This document shows, piece after piece, positions 21,554-31,403 of a stretch of DNA of 64,000 nucleotides. Numbering within the stretch: the stretch's first letter is position 1; every line of letters starts with the position of its first letter. The notes under the pieces were generated by a model that did not search any database, had not been told where the DNA came from, and saw only the letters and a list, made by a program, of their open reading frames with translations. Source of the DNA: Hormiphora californensis. Its lineage: Eukaryota; Ctenophora; Tentaculata; Cydippida; Pleurobrachiidae. A program made the position numbers and the translations under genes. The stretch covers positions 124,001-188,000 of the forward strand of contig CM035355.1 in assembly GCA_020137815.1 (NCBI GenBank), given 5' to 3'.

Positions 21554-22536
21554 GTCAGGGCATATGATGCCAAAATAAATTAAAAATGGGCATAATTGTT
21601 ATCAAGCTAATTTCACTTCTAGTAGGCTCTATTAGGTCCCTAGAAACACCAAAAAAATTGGCCGCGGTTTTACAATGAAGAAGTTGGGTTTGGCCACGCC
21701 CTTTACCGATGTTTTAGCCTTCTGGCGAACCCAAACGGGCTTAGAAAGGAGTAGAGACAAATCTAAGGACACTAAAATGTGAGCGTCCTCGCATAGTGGG
21801 GGTAGGTGCGGAAATTAAGTCTCTATCTCATCTGGTTAATTGGATAATTGGAAATTAGATATGCGCACAACCGTATTTGGATAAATGGGCTATAGCCACT
21901 TAGGAATGGGTTAGAGACTTTTCACTGGTGCCATTTTGTAGGCAATAGCCAGTTATGGGGGGTCGACGTCGAACTTTAAGCTCTATCTCCAACCGTTTGA
22001 CCGCTATTTGGCATTAAAGATGCTCAAAATGAGCAAAAAACGGTAAAAAGCCGATTTTGAGCATCTTTAAAGCCAAATAGCGCCCAAACGGTGGGAGAAA
22101 GAGCTTAAAAGTTCGACGTGGACCCCCATAACTTGGCTATTGCCTACAAAATGGCACCAGTGAAAAGTCTCTAAAACCATTCCTAAGTGGCTATAGCCAT
22201 ATAGCCAAAATACGGTTATGCGCATATCTAATTATCCAATTATCTAATTAATCAGATGAGATAAAGACTTAATTTCCGCACCTACCCCCACTAATGCGGA
22301 GGACGCTACACATTCTAGTGTCCTAGATTTGTCTCTACTCCTTTCCTAAGCCCCGTTTTGGTTTTCGCCAGAGGCTAAAAACATGAGGTAAAAGGGCGTG
22401 GCCCAAAAACCCAACTTCTTCATTGATAAAACCGCGGCCAATTTTTTTGGTGTTTCTAGGGACCTAATAGAGCTACATAGAAGTGACATTAGCTTGATAA
22501 CAATTATGCCCATATTTTGTCATCATATGCCCTGAC
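21554..22536. mobile_element. 983-bp fold-back element with TA flanks
   Basis: GTCAGGGCATATGATG and its complement form the ends, with TA at 21552-21553 and 22537-22538. The arms are inverted over almost the whole length (for example AATTGGCCGCGGTTTTA and GTCTCTATCTCATCTGG are mirrored) and meet in a short loop near 22040-22060. It is a Tc1/mariner-like assignment by the TA only. Absent from A1. Confidence 0.75.
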
Positions 22537-22538
22537 TA

Positions 22539-23520
22539 GGGTGGTAGAAACGGCTCATGTGGCTCATTTGGCAGCTGCACGATCATTATGAACACAAGGA
22601 CATTCATAAAAGCGAAAAACCAGTGTACCGACTAATTTTAATACGCTGAATCACGTGAGCAACTCTGGCAAGCGCTCAGATGTGAAGAAAAGTGCTCTAA
22701 TTGAGCATAATTGGGGTGTAATTGACCGGACTTACAACTTTTCTCCTGAAAAGATGATAAAGTTAATGTGAGGGCACTTTTCCGACTAACTTTGATACGC
22801 TGAATCACGTAAACAACTTTTCCAAGCCCTCAGAGTGATTCGGCGTATTAAAATTAGTCGGGTATACTGGTTTTCGCTTTTATATGAATGTCCTTGTATT
22901 CATAATGATCGTGCAGCTGCCAGATGAGCCACATGAGCCGTTTCTACCACCCGGTCCGAAGCTGTTTCAAAACTACTTCGAAAACCAGTGTACCCGACTA
23001 ATTTTAATACGCTGAATCACGTGAGCAAACTCTGGCAAGCGCTCAGATGTGACAAAAGTGCCCTAATTGAGCCTAATTGGGGTATTTGATCGGACTTACA
23101 ACTTTTCTCCTGAAAACGCTAGAAGTTAATGGTGAGGGCACTTTTTCGACTAACTTTGATACGCTGAATCACGCAAACAACTTTTCCAAGCCCTCAGAGG
23201 TGAAGAAAGTGTCCTAATTGAGCAATATGGTTAATTAGACCTAATCAGACTCAATTAGGGCAATTTTCCCGCCTCTTAGGGCTTAAAAAAGTTGCTTCTG
23301 TGATTCAGCGTATCAAAGTTAGTCGGAAAAGTGCCCTCCATTAACTTCATCATCATTTCAGGAGAAAAGTGTGTAAGTCCGGCAATTACACCCAATTATG
23401 CTCAATTAGGGCACTTTCTTCGCATCTGAGCGCTTGCCAGAGTTGCTCACGTGATTCGGCGTATTAAAATTAGTCGGGTACACTGTTTCGCTTTTATATG
23501 AATGTCCTTGTGTTCATAAT
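22539..23520. repeat. Rearranged fragment of the TTA-flanked fold-back interior
   Basis: Contains the same landmarks as 12090-13320 (GCAGCTGCACGATCATTATG, CAGTGTACCCGACTAATTTT, ACTTTTCTCCTGAAAA) in both orientations, with an internal deletion joining units near 22830. It ends abruptly at 23520. Confidence 0.7.
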
Positions 23521-23680
23521 GGACGGTTTCGGTGTAAAAATCCCGGTCGGGTCGGTTCCTGATTAATCACCATATTCTAAGCCATAGAACCCCTATAAAA
23601 CTATTGATTATAATCGAACATCACCCAAGCCGTTAAAAGTAAAACTACGTATCTGCCTTTTTAATGCCCTTAGTTCCCTA
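23521..23680. other. Short non-coding join
   Basis: A TTCGG-type fragment at 23521-23565, then sequence without recognisable content. Confidence 0.4.
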
Positions 23681-24651
23681 GCCCGGTGAATGCCGAGGCA
23701 TTCACCCGGATGCCTTTTTAACTTGCTAAAAGGCAAGGCAGGGTAGCATTCGAAAACACCTTTTGGGTATACTAAGCTATCGTAGATGACATTTTTTCCC
23801 TGCCCGGGTATGATGCCCGAAGGGTCAGCACCCGATGATTCGTTTTAGCACGTTGCTAAAAAGCTCATAAAGGGTTTCGAATCTCGGATTTGAAATAGTA
23901 ACTCGAGCGTGGTCAAAATCGCGTGTGTCACGGTAGCAGCATAGTAACTGCTCCTTCATAAAATCAAATAACTGTTTTGATGAAATATGATGTCAGGACG
24001 CTTATTTTTCAAAGCTGTGCGCGGCGCTCACAACACTGTTGCTGAAGGGGTGAGGGTAGAGTAAAACAGCTGTGTAACTGCATATCACATATACATACTG
24101 CAGGACGCATGCATCTCACATTGTGACCAAGCCTTGATATTGTGATACTGATAGTGTGATACTGATCCTGTCGACGGAGGGCAGGGAAACACCGCATTAT
24201 GAATACATAATGCAATAATTCTTGTTTGGTCACACTTTCGTTGCGAGGGCAACGGTGTAGCAACTAGAGCCGGCGCACAGTGACGAGCTACTCCTTCAAA
24301 ACACCTCATTGAGACAGTTTGAGGACGTGTGTGCGCGCGCCACTCAACAAAACATGAAATGCTCTGCCGTGCGTTTCGCGTGTTACATACACATTTTCAT
24401 CTTGCGAGAGTGTGAGATGTTAGATAAGTAGTTAAGTTGGAGTGTCAAAAGCTGGTTAGCAAGTGTCATGTGATTGGGAGTTAGCTAACTCTAAGCTATG
24501 TGAGAAGTATACTGACAGCTAGATCGTATGCATCTCACATTACATTATGACCAAGCCTTGATCCTGTTGGCAGTGACAATGTCACTGACATGTGAAACGG
24601 TAGGGCAGGGAAACACAGCATTATGAATACATAATGCAATAATTCTTGTTT
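23681..24651. mobile_element. Twin-hairpin element X, composite copy
   Basis: The left part has the hairpin CCGGTGAATGCC/GGCATTCACCCGG (23682-23710) and TTTTTTCCCTGCCCGGG at 23793. The right part has GCATTATGAATACATAATGC twice (24195-24215 and 24618-24638), each followed by AATAATTCTTGTTT. It matches 60757-60987 exactly over about 200 bp (GTCAAAAGCTGGTTAGCAAG to CTTGTTT), and the inverted copy at 62794-63238. There is no ORF of substance. Confidence 0.6.
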
Positions 24652-25184
24652 CCAGTTTTAACATCAAAACATAATATAAAACTTATTTTCTTAATTATGG
24701 CAATAAAGGTCAATTAATTAAGTTAATGAGACCAATGATATCACCAGAAACTATTAAAAAGTCAATAAACATAATGATATCTTTGCTCTGAATAATAAGT
24801 TCAGAGCAAGAATTAAATAGGGAAGAAAATCGAAGAATATTGTCAGATACTGACTGTACATCGCGCAATGCACAGTCAGACCCCAAACACAGCTTTAGAA
24901 CGCGCAAAGATCAACACGCGGCGCGGTTTACACATTTTCAACACTTGTTTTTGTAAAAAAAGCTTCGCGCGACTTTCCCACGGTGCGTGGGAAAAGCGAG
25001 AGACGCATTTAGGCTAACGAGAGATAAGAGTTGGCGCGTGATAGCACTTCGTTTGCGCGTCGCGACTCAGAAACAAGTAGACTCTTTGGGGTAAGACCGT
25101 CCTCGCTACGCGGCCTCACGTAGCCGCACCGGGCCTTATATGAGACAAGGAAAATATAGAGCGATGAAATGCGATCAGTACATA
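24652..25184. other. Non-coding stretch
   Basis: No gene-like frame. It is rich in CG dinucleotides between 24900 and 25080 (GCGCG, TCGCG), unlike its AT-rich neighbours. A small hairpin CTTTCCCACGG/CGTGGGAAAAG is at about 24973-24996. Confidence 0.4.
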
Positions 25185-25261
25185 GGGTTTGGTAGCTTAG
25201 TGGTTTATAGCTCCGAGCATGTCTCTCTGGAGGTCCCTGGTTTAATTCCCAGTCAAACCCA
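25185..25261 (+). tRNA. tRNA-like sequence (tRNA pseudogene or SINE head)
   Basis: The length is 76-77 nt. GGGTTTG (25185-25191) pairs perfectly with CAAACCC (25254-25260), followed by A. A D-arm AGCT/AGCT with a GG-containing loop follows (box A TAGCTTAGTGG), and a box-B-like GGTTTAATTCC sits in the expected T-arm place. The anticodon arm has a bulge, lacks U33, and the T stem is imperfect, so an active tRNA is doubtful. A tRNA-derived SINE head or pseudogene is more likely. Confidence 0.4.
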
Positions 25262-25593
25262 GTATTTTTCGATTTTCTTCCCTATTTAGTTCTTGCTCTG
25301 AACTCATTATTCAGAATACTAATTAATCTCTCCTTAACCGAGTTCTGCCCGTTTATGTGTGAGATTCCCCATTAAACTGTTATACAGAGGGCGTGTGTGT
25401 GTGTTGATCACCAGAAGGAGATATCAAAATTACTTCCCCCCGATATCTTTGTGTATTGCTTATAAAGCGCTCGACAGGATCAAGATTCTGGAGCTGATTA
25501 CAAAGTAATACAAGATACAATACGTTGTAAACATAATGATAGGTTATTATGTGATTTGAAATAATTTTGGGAAAAATATATTTTTTCCACCTG
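25262..25593. other. Non-coding stretch
   Basis: Contains a short GTGTGT tract near 25391. Nothing else is recognisable. Confidence 0.4.
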
Positions 25594-25597
25594 ACTT

Positions 25598-25632
25598 GGG
25601 GTTCGAACTTGTGACCTCTTGGGTGCAAAATC
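25598..25632 (-). repeat. tRNA-derived half (box B) at the start of segment B1
   Basis: Read on the minus strand, GCACCCAAGAGGTCAC is followed by an AGTTCGAACCCC-like T-arm (in B2 the match is GAGTTCGAACCCC). This resembles the 3' half of a tRNA and may be the remnant of a SINE. No box A is seen at the expected distance. Confidence 0.3.
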
Positions 25633-26436
25633 GAAAAATTTTAGTATGTACTTTGACCAAAAACAGACTCAGTTTAAACTTCTATTTTCGACTATAAAAG
25701 GTTTATAACGATTTCGTATCACACGAATAATATGTCAAATAGACACGTAATCGTCGCGTTTGCGCTTGATAATCGAGATAGAGTTCCTGGCAATCTTAAG
25801 ACTTGAACCCGGAGGCCGGAAGCGTTGGAAAGATAATTTCAAGACCTTTCCAACGGAACCAAAGTCAATTCTTTATCTAATCAGGAAACGGAGATATGAG
25901 CGAAAAGGTTTCTCGAATTGCCACACGCAAATACAATGCCACGCGAGTTCTTTGAATGCGTGGCGGCCTGTCGCTTAAATTAAAAATTCAACTTTATTGA
26001 TTAATAAAACTTAAAAGTTTTAATAAATATGTAATAACAAAAATTTTAATAAAAAAAATTAAGTAATTTTTGAGGATTAATGATGATTTTTAAGGATTAA
26101 TGAGGGCCCTCATTAATTCAAAAAGTGCTGGACAAGATATCATCCTCATTAATTATTGCCCCCCCCCCCCCATCGCACTTCATCACTCAATATTCAAGTA
26201 TTTATTAGGAAGTAATTTTGATATCTCGTCTCCTTCTGCCGGGACTGTCTGGCGGCGCTGACCCGATCTAAGCACACTGACGCACGCTTAGAGAATCAAA
26301 ACGGGTTGTTGGGGTCTGGCGGCGCCTGGGGTTGAGAGGATTCAACAGGCAGTGAGAGGACTCAAAAGGGGGTGTGAAAGTCAATAGCGGCGAAAGGAGT
26401 CAAACGCAATAGGGATTGGTTCTAACTACTACTTAC

Positions 26437-26822
26437 CGCAAACTTTGGACCTTTTACATTGTAGCTCGGTGATGTCAGAAATTGTGCTGTAATCGTTGAT
26501 CAACATTGACATTAAATCTATCGATTCTATGGATATCGTATCCTGTTCGGAGTCAGTCTCAGTACTATCAATATCATAACAACGCCATGATTCTGGATCC
26601 GCACATTTCATGTTATTTTGATTAGCAACAAGTGACGTTGATGTCACTGATTCCACAGACTCGTATAAAGCAGAATTTTTTTCCTTGTCCAAGTAGCAAC
26701 TGTTTGTAGCAATCTCAAATGATTTCTCATGAGAGGTAGAAGGTGCCCGTAAACGTATAGAGAAGGAAAATACAACCTCGTCATCAACAAGCTGCAGATG
26801 TTCCTCAACGGCCTCCCATTCG
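26437..26822 (-). pseudogene. Exon-like segment, B1 copy (1-bp deletion)
   Basis: Counterpart of the 387-bp exon at 40567-40953. Here it is 386 bp because one base is missing at the acceptor side. The protein-like frame and the donor CG|GTAAGTAG are kept. It differs from B2 by two residues, F for V and I for M. Confidence 0.5.
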
Positions 26823-27207
26823 CTAAAATGTAAATATTTATAGATTAGTTTAGAGCAAAAACTAATTGAAGTTAGTTCAATGGAAAGGTAGCCCATTTTG
26901 TTTTTACTCCTTCATTTCCGTCACCTTGAGTTGAAGGTGGAAAAGTATACGGATACCTCAATGTCTATTGGTTTGTGTGGGTGAACATTGTACTATAAGC
27001 AAAGATCTCTGCTCACAAGAAAAGTCAAGGTCAAAACTGTTTTTCTTTTTTGGTGTTCATTCCACTCGATTCATGAACCAAAATCCCAAAGTGATGAAAA
27101 GGTTTGGCTTTTCTGGCCCACGCCCTGCAATGACAGAGAGTTGTTGTAGCGTGTTTCCGGGCTAATTTGTGTAAATGGGATCAACCTGCATACCTCAATA
27201 TCCTTAA

Positions 27208-27674
27208 AGTGAGAGTGGACCGAATCAGAATTGGACAAGTTTGGTGTAGGTGGTAGAGATTAGCTTTCTGAGCATTTTGCGTTTTTGCCGCTCAAAATCG
27301 ACCCACCCATCACTGAGATATCTTTGTTATGTGGAGAATTTCTGCTGGATCAATATTTATGAAACAGGATAGAAATAATCCTTGTGTTTTACTAACACAT
27401 TCTTTAAATTTTCAAATGCTAACTTGCATTGTTCTGCATCTGTGCATGAACATGTCAACCTCACTGCTTATATTCAGAATGTGTTAGGAAAACATGACGA
27501 TTGTTTCTATTCTGTTTTTTACATACTGATTAAACAGGAGTTCTCCCAACATAACAAAAATATCTCAGTGATGGGTGGGTCGATTTTAAGCGGCAAAACC
27601 GCGTTATGCTCAGAGAGCTAATCTGTACTACCTACAAACAAACTTGTCCAATTCTGATTCGGTCCACTCTCACT
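27208..27674. mobile_element. TTAA-flanked MITE (piggyBac-like), B1 copy
   Basis: Same family as 4055-4523, with TTAA at 27204-27207 and 27675-27678. It abuts the next element to the right. Confidence 0.75.
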
Positions 27675-28191
27675 TTAAATCGATAGTGTTACGCAGTGTT
27701 TACGCAGTGTTTACGCAGTGAATACAGAAAGAATATGCAGTGAATACGCCGTGGTTCCAGAGTGAATACGCAGCGAATACGCAATATTGTGGTATCCTAC
27801 CAGAACTGGTTACGCAGTGTTTAAAGGGCCTAAAAACCCAACTTTATTTAATTATTTTGAACACTACAGCGTAACAAGCATGTTATTGGAGTCCCAAAAA
27901 ACATAGGTACACGCCCCCCCCCCAATGTGAGGCCAGGGGGAGCCCCTTAAGTTGGGGCCAGTCGGGGTTCCCTTGTAAACGCGCTTGTACTCCTTGAAAT
28001 GCTAACAATATGATCCTCACTGAAATTTGAAGTTTTGGGTGCAGTTGATCGAAGATCACGAATTCAATTAATATGTCGTGATTACTGTTTAATAGCCCAA
28101 CTGGTCATTCCGAAAAATCAGATACAAACCGCACTGTATATGAGTTGGATCGCTTGGTTACTTCCTTCGTTAAACAAGCACACATTACAGT

Positions 28192-28197
28192 GTGTGT

Positions 28198-28294
<97 letters not shown>

Positions 28295-28325
28295 TGGTGT
28301 GTGTGTGTGTGGTGTGTGTGTGTGT

Positions 28326-28380
<55 letters not shown>

Positions 28381-28398
28381 TGTGTGTGTGTGTGGTTG
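28192..28398. repeat. (GT)n microsatellite, about 200 bp
   Basis: Nearly pure GT with a few GG interruptions. The homologous tract in B2 (42343-42369) is about 27 bp. The Cys/Val and His/Thr ORFs across it are artefacts of the repeat. Confidence 0.95.
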
Positions 28399-29139
28399 TT
28401 GTGTGTATTTCAACAAGGACACCGACCCAACCTCCTGTAAAGCTGGAAACATCGATCTACAAGCAGCCATCGCATCAAAATTAAAAAACAGATAACTTGT
28501 CACGTTGTTGTCAGTCTGCTGATACCATTCCTGACTACCCTCCTGTTAAAGGTTACTCCAGTCTTCGTAACAACTCGCTCGTCGCTCTGTAAAGGAAGGC
28601 ATATAGCAAAGCTACTTCACAACCACTTCACGCGGATACATTAGTTGAGTGCGTGGTATATTTCTTGTGTAGTATACCGAAACTAATTTGTAAATCTTGT
28701 AAATCTAATCATTGTCATGTTTGTCTCTCTAGGTTTCGTCATGTATGCTGTCCCTCAGTGCGGTAATAAGTTTTGTGTCATGTTGCATTGTATTACCTCA
28801 TTACCTCATTACCTGAGCATGTATTACCTCATCTATCACCATTCAACGAACTCGAACCGCCGCTGCAGTGACCCACCGAGCCAACTTTCCTCCCAGTCCT
28901 CCAACAATCCTCGTCTTCATGAGATCGGAGTTCAACCACCACGAAGAACCAGAGGACGTCCGAGGACCAGAGCAACCCTGAGGACCTTCTTCCTTCAGAT
29001 TTTGGTCAGACAGTGAAACCGAACAGCAGAGATATGGGGATTCAAGCCATCAGATGCAATATCTGCAAACAGCCGGGACATGTCGATAGAATCTGTCCCA
29101 CCCATTCCACTGCATCCTCGACTACTCATCCAGCTCTTA

Positions 29140-29392
29140 AAGTCGGATTTCTTCAAGTTATCACCCCCCTTTTCGCGCGCGGTGTCGTATTTGCGCGTGA
29201 CAGCCCCCACTTTCTTCACTTCTCGGCAAAAAGCCGCATATTCATCGGAAAGAAAATATTTTGTGAGTCCGTAAAGTTTTGTTTGACGAAATTGGTCAAG
29301 AAATGAAGGCGTGAGAGTCAAAATAAGTTTCCAGCACGCAAATAAAATGTCGCGTGCCACCCAGGGCGGTGACAACTTCAAAAATCCGACTT
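29140..29392. mobile_element. 253-bp TA-flanked MITE inside the zinc-knuckle ORF, B1 copy
   Basis: Ends AAGTCGGATTT.../...AAATCCGACTT with TA at 29138-29139 and 29393-29394. See the B2 copy at 43116-43371. Confidence 0.75.
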
Positions 29393-29706
29393 TACTTCTT
29401 TCCCTGCAGTTGTGTCTAAATTTGTCCAGAATTCTCCATCTTTTTCTACTAGACGCCCTGATTTGGGAGATGACTTCATTGAAATGCTAATGAACGGTGT
29501 CTCTCTTTCTGATGCATTACGCTGGTATGGACTGAAGCGAGAGGAGCTGTCATGATTGCGTATTCACTGCGTATTTGCTGCATATTCACCTGGAACCGCG
29601 GCGTATTCACTGCGTATTACTTGCGTATTCGCCTCGTATTCACTGCGTATTCGGTCTGTGTTATATACTACATAAACGCTGCGTAAACACTGCGTAAACA
29701 CTATCG

Positions 29707-29937
29707 GAGGATGCGGGTAGAACCAAAGACTGAGTATTGGCAGCCAAAGTTGTGCCAATTTTCCTCAAAAATCCCAAACGTAATTGAGAAAATCTTCCCA
29801 AAATTCAAAAATCTATCGGCCAAAAATAGCGTAGCTGAGATTTTTGCGGCAGCCCCCCCCCCCCCTCCTCGTATTATCTTTTCAAAGTACTGTTCTTAAA
29901 AATTGATCTCCAAAATTGTTGTTTTTCAGGACAAAAT
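29707..29937. other. Short non-coding join with a C-run
   Basis: No supported gene. A run of about 13 C is near 29851-29863. The same stretch is at 43687-43909. Confidence 0.4.
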
Positions 29938-30119
29938 TGGGTAGTACATATGAAATATTAGGTCGTGCGCGCCAAATGGCGCCAAATGGCGCCAGAAATG
30001 GCGCTATTTGGCGATAGTGCGCACTCGCTACATTTTGGCGCCAAATGGCGCCATTTATTCGCCACGTGGCGCCATTTGGCGTGCACGACCTAATTTTTCA
30101 TACTACCCAAAATTGTCCT
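29938..30119. mobile_element. 182-bp palindromic MITE with E2F-like motifs, B1 copy
   Basis: AGGACAAAATTGGGTAG at the left is inverted at the right, flanked by the 7-bp direct repeat GTTTTTC (29931-29937 and 30120-30126). The arms are packed with GGCGCCAAATGGCGCC. B2 copy at 43910-44101. Confidence 0.75.
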
Positions 30120-30359
30120 GTTTTTCTTCTTAGCTATTCTATGCCCATTGCCCATGGGAATGTTACAAATCTTAATTGAGGTCCTTAACGTAATTTATTT
30201 TATTGCTTACCAAGATGGTCCCACCAAATTCGACTTCGTTCAGAATGATGCTCAAGCTGCCGTATTGCATTCTTAAGACACTTTATTTTTCCTCGATACA
30301 TGTCTTCTCATCTGCCTGTGGAGTGTTTAACGATCACTAGGATTATAGGCAAGTCAAAT

Positions 30360-30815
30360 CGTGTTATGTAAATATCCTTATTATAAAGTACAAATGCGTG
30401 GCGTGGTGAGGAGGAGGATGTAGTATCCCACGTGCAAATGGTGGGGGTTGCCAAGGAGGTGGCTTGGGAGGGGTATTGGAGGTTTTGGGGGGATACTGCA
30501 CGTGCATGTTGTTGATTGTTTCTTGCGTGTTCCTGTGGTGTTCCTGTGGTGGTTTTGGGATCTACTGCTGGGATCGCCATGATTGCCAAACCCTTTCTAC
30601 CTACGTACCCCGTTGATTCTCTACACAGCTATCTATGGATCTTTATCACCTGTTTCTACATGTTATTCAGGGATTTCCCTTGATATTTATCATCAGCGCT
30701 CTACCATACGAACCTCCGTATTCTTTACCCCGACATGGAGAGACGAATAGTAAGAGCTAGAGGGGGGATAGAGACGGGGGGGTGTTGTAATACTACAATG
30801 GGCTTTCTAGTTATT
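30360..30815. repeat. Dispersed repeat D, B1 copy
   Basis: About 455 bp, repeated at 44375-44820 and inverted at 52820-53280. Landmarks are CACGTGCAAATGG, GATACTGCACGTGCATGTTG, CTACCTACGTACCCCG, a G-run and CAATGGGCTTTCTAGT at its end. It contains CACGTG E-box palindromes. Proline- and histidine-rich ORFs across it are not conserved between copies. Confidence 0.65.
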
Positions 30816-30934
30816 ATATATTTTTCAATAGTCGCCCAAACAAACTATTACTCTCTAAAGGCAAGCCAATTCAGGTTGAATGTGAATTTATTTGTGAACA
30901 AGAATAATTGTCGTGATGCTAGCTTAAATAATGC

Positions 30935-30976
30935 GCCAGTGGCGAGAGGTGCCACTGGCACGCTCTCTATAAAAAG
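30935..30976 (+). promoter_or_regulatory. Hairpin followed by a TATA-box-like site
   Basis: GCCAGTGGC (30935-30943) is inverted at 30951-30959, and TATAAAAAG follows at 30968-30976. The arrangement is the same in B2 (about 44920-44965). No convincing downstream gene was found, so promoter activity is only a possibility. Confidence 0.2.
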
Positions 30977-31403
30977 CCATCTGGGTCTGCTCTGATCAAA
31001 TCAAATCAACCCCAGGGAAACCTAGGGCAGAATTATTTCAAACCGTGTCAAACCGTGTCACACACACATTGTCATATCGACAGATCTCAATTTCTGGAAT
31101 TGCTGTTCTCTGTGGCACTGATTTTTCTTGTTTTTTCTCTCTCAATTTGATTCTCTCTTTTTCCTATCCCGAAATTCTCTCTCTTCTCTCTTTCAAATCA
31201 GACTCTTGCCGCGTCACTTTCGAGCCTGATGTGTCAAACGGAGCGGTCATCCTTTAATCACCAATCGGAGGTTTCGTTTCTGTGCGAGGTAACTGATTTC
31301 TCTCTCTTCCATCAGTGCGCTCCCGATACAAACCAAATCAAGGAGCCAGCCCTAAGACACAACCTCAAGCTAGGGACAAAGTGCAGCTCCCTAGTTGTGA
31401 GTA
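30977..31403. other. Non-coding stretch before the LINE tail
   Basis: Contains a duplicated CAAACCGTGTCA (also near 62275) and CT-rich tracts, but no supported gene. The same stretch is at 44970-45393. Confidence 0.4.

Larger units (their letters stand above)
27681..29706. mobile_element. TIR element carrying an AT-hook/zinc-knuckle ORF, B1 copy
   Basis: Counterpart of 41814-43686. It is longer because of a ~200-bp GT microsatellite. The ORF is broken by small deletions upstream of the zinc knuckle (28840-28990) as well as by the MITE at 29140-29392. Confidence 0.7.

Noticed and set aside
23793-24651. Helitron assignment for element X
   Set aside because: A terminal hairpin is present, but I cannot find the 5' TC and 3' CTRR ends or an A-T target between them, so the class is left open.
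28035-28503. ORFs of 82-149 codons rich in Cys-Val or His-Thr
   Set aside because: They are translations of the (GT)n microsatellite; most of their length is repeat.
30308-30589. Pro/His-rich ORF in repeat D
   Set aside because: Frame and length change between the three copies (30308, 44350, 53066), consistent with non-coding repeat DNA.
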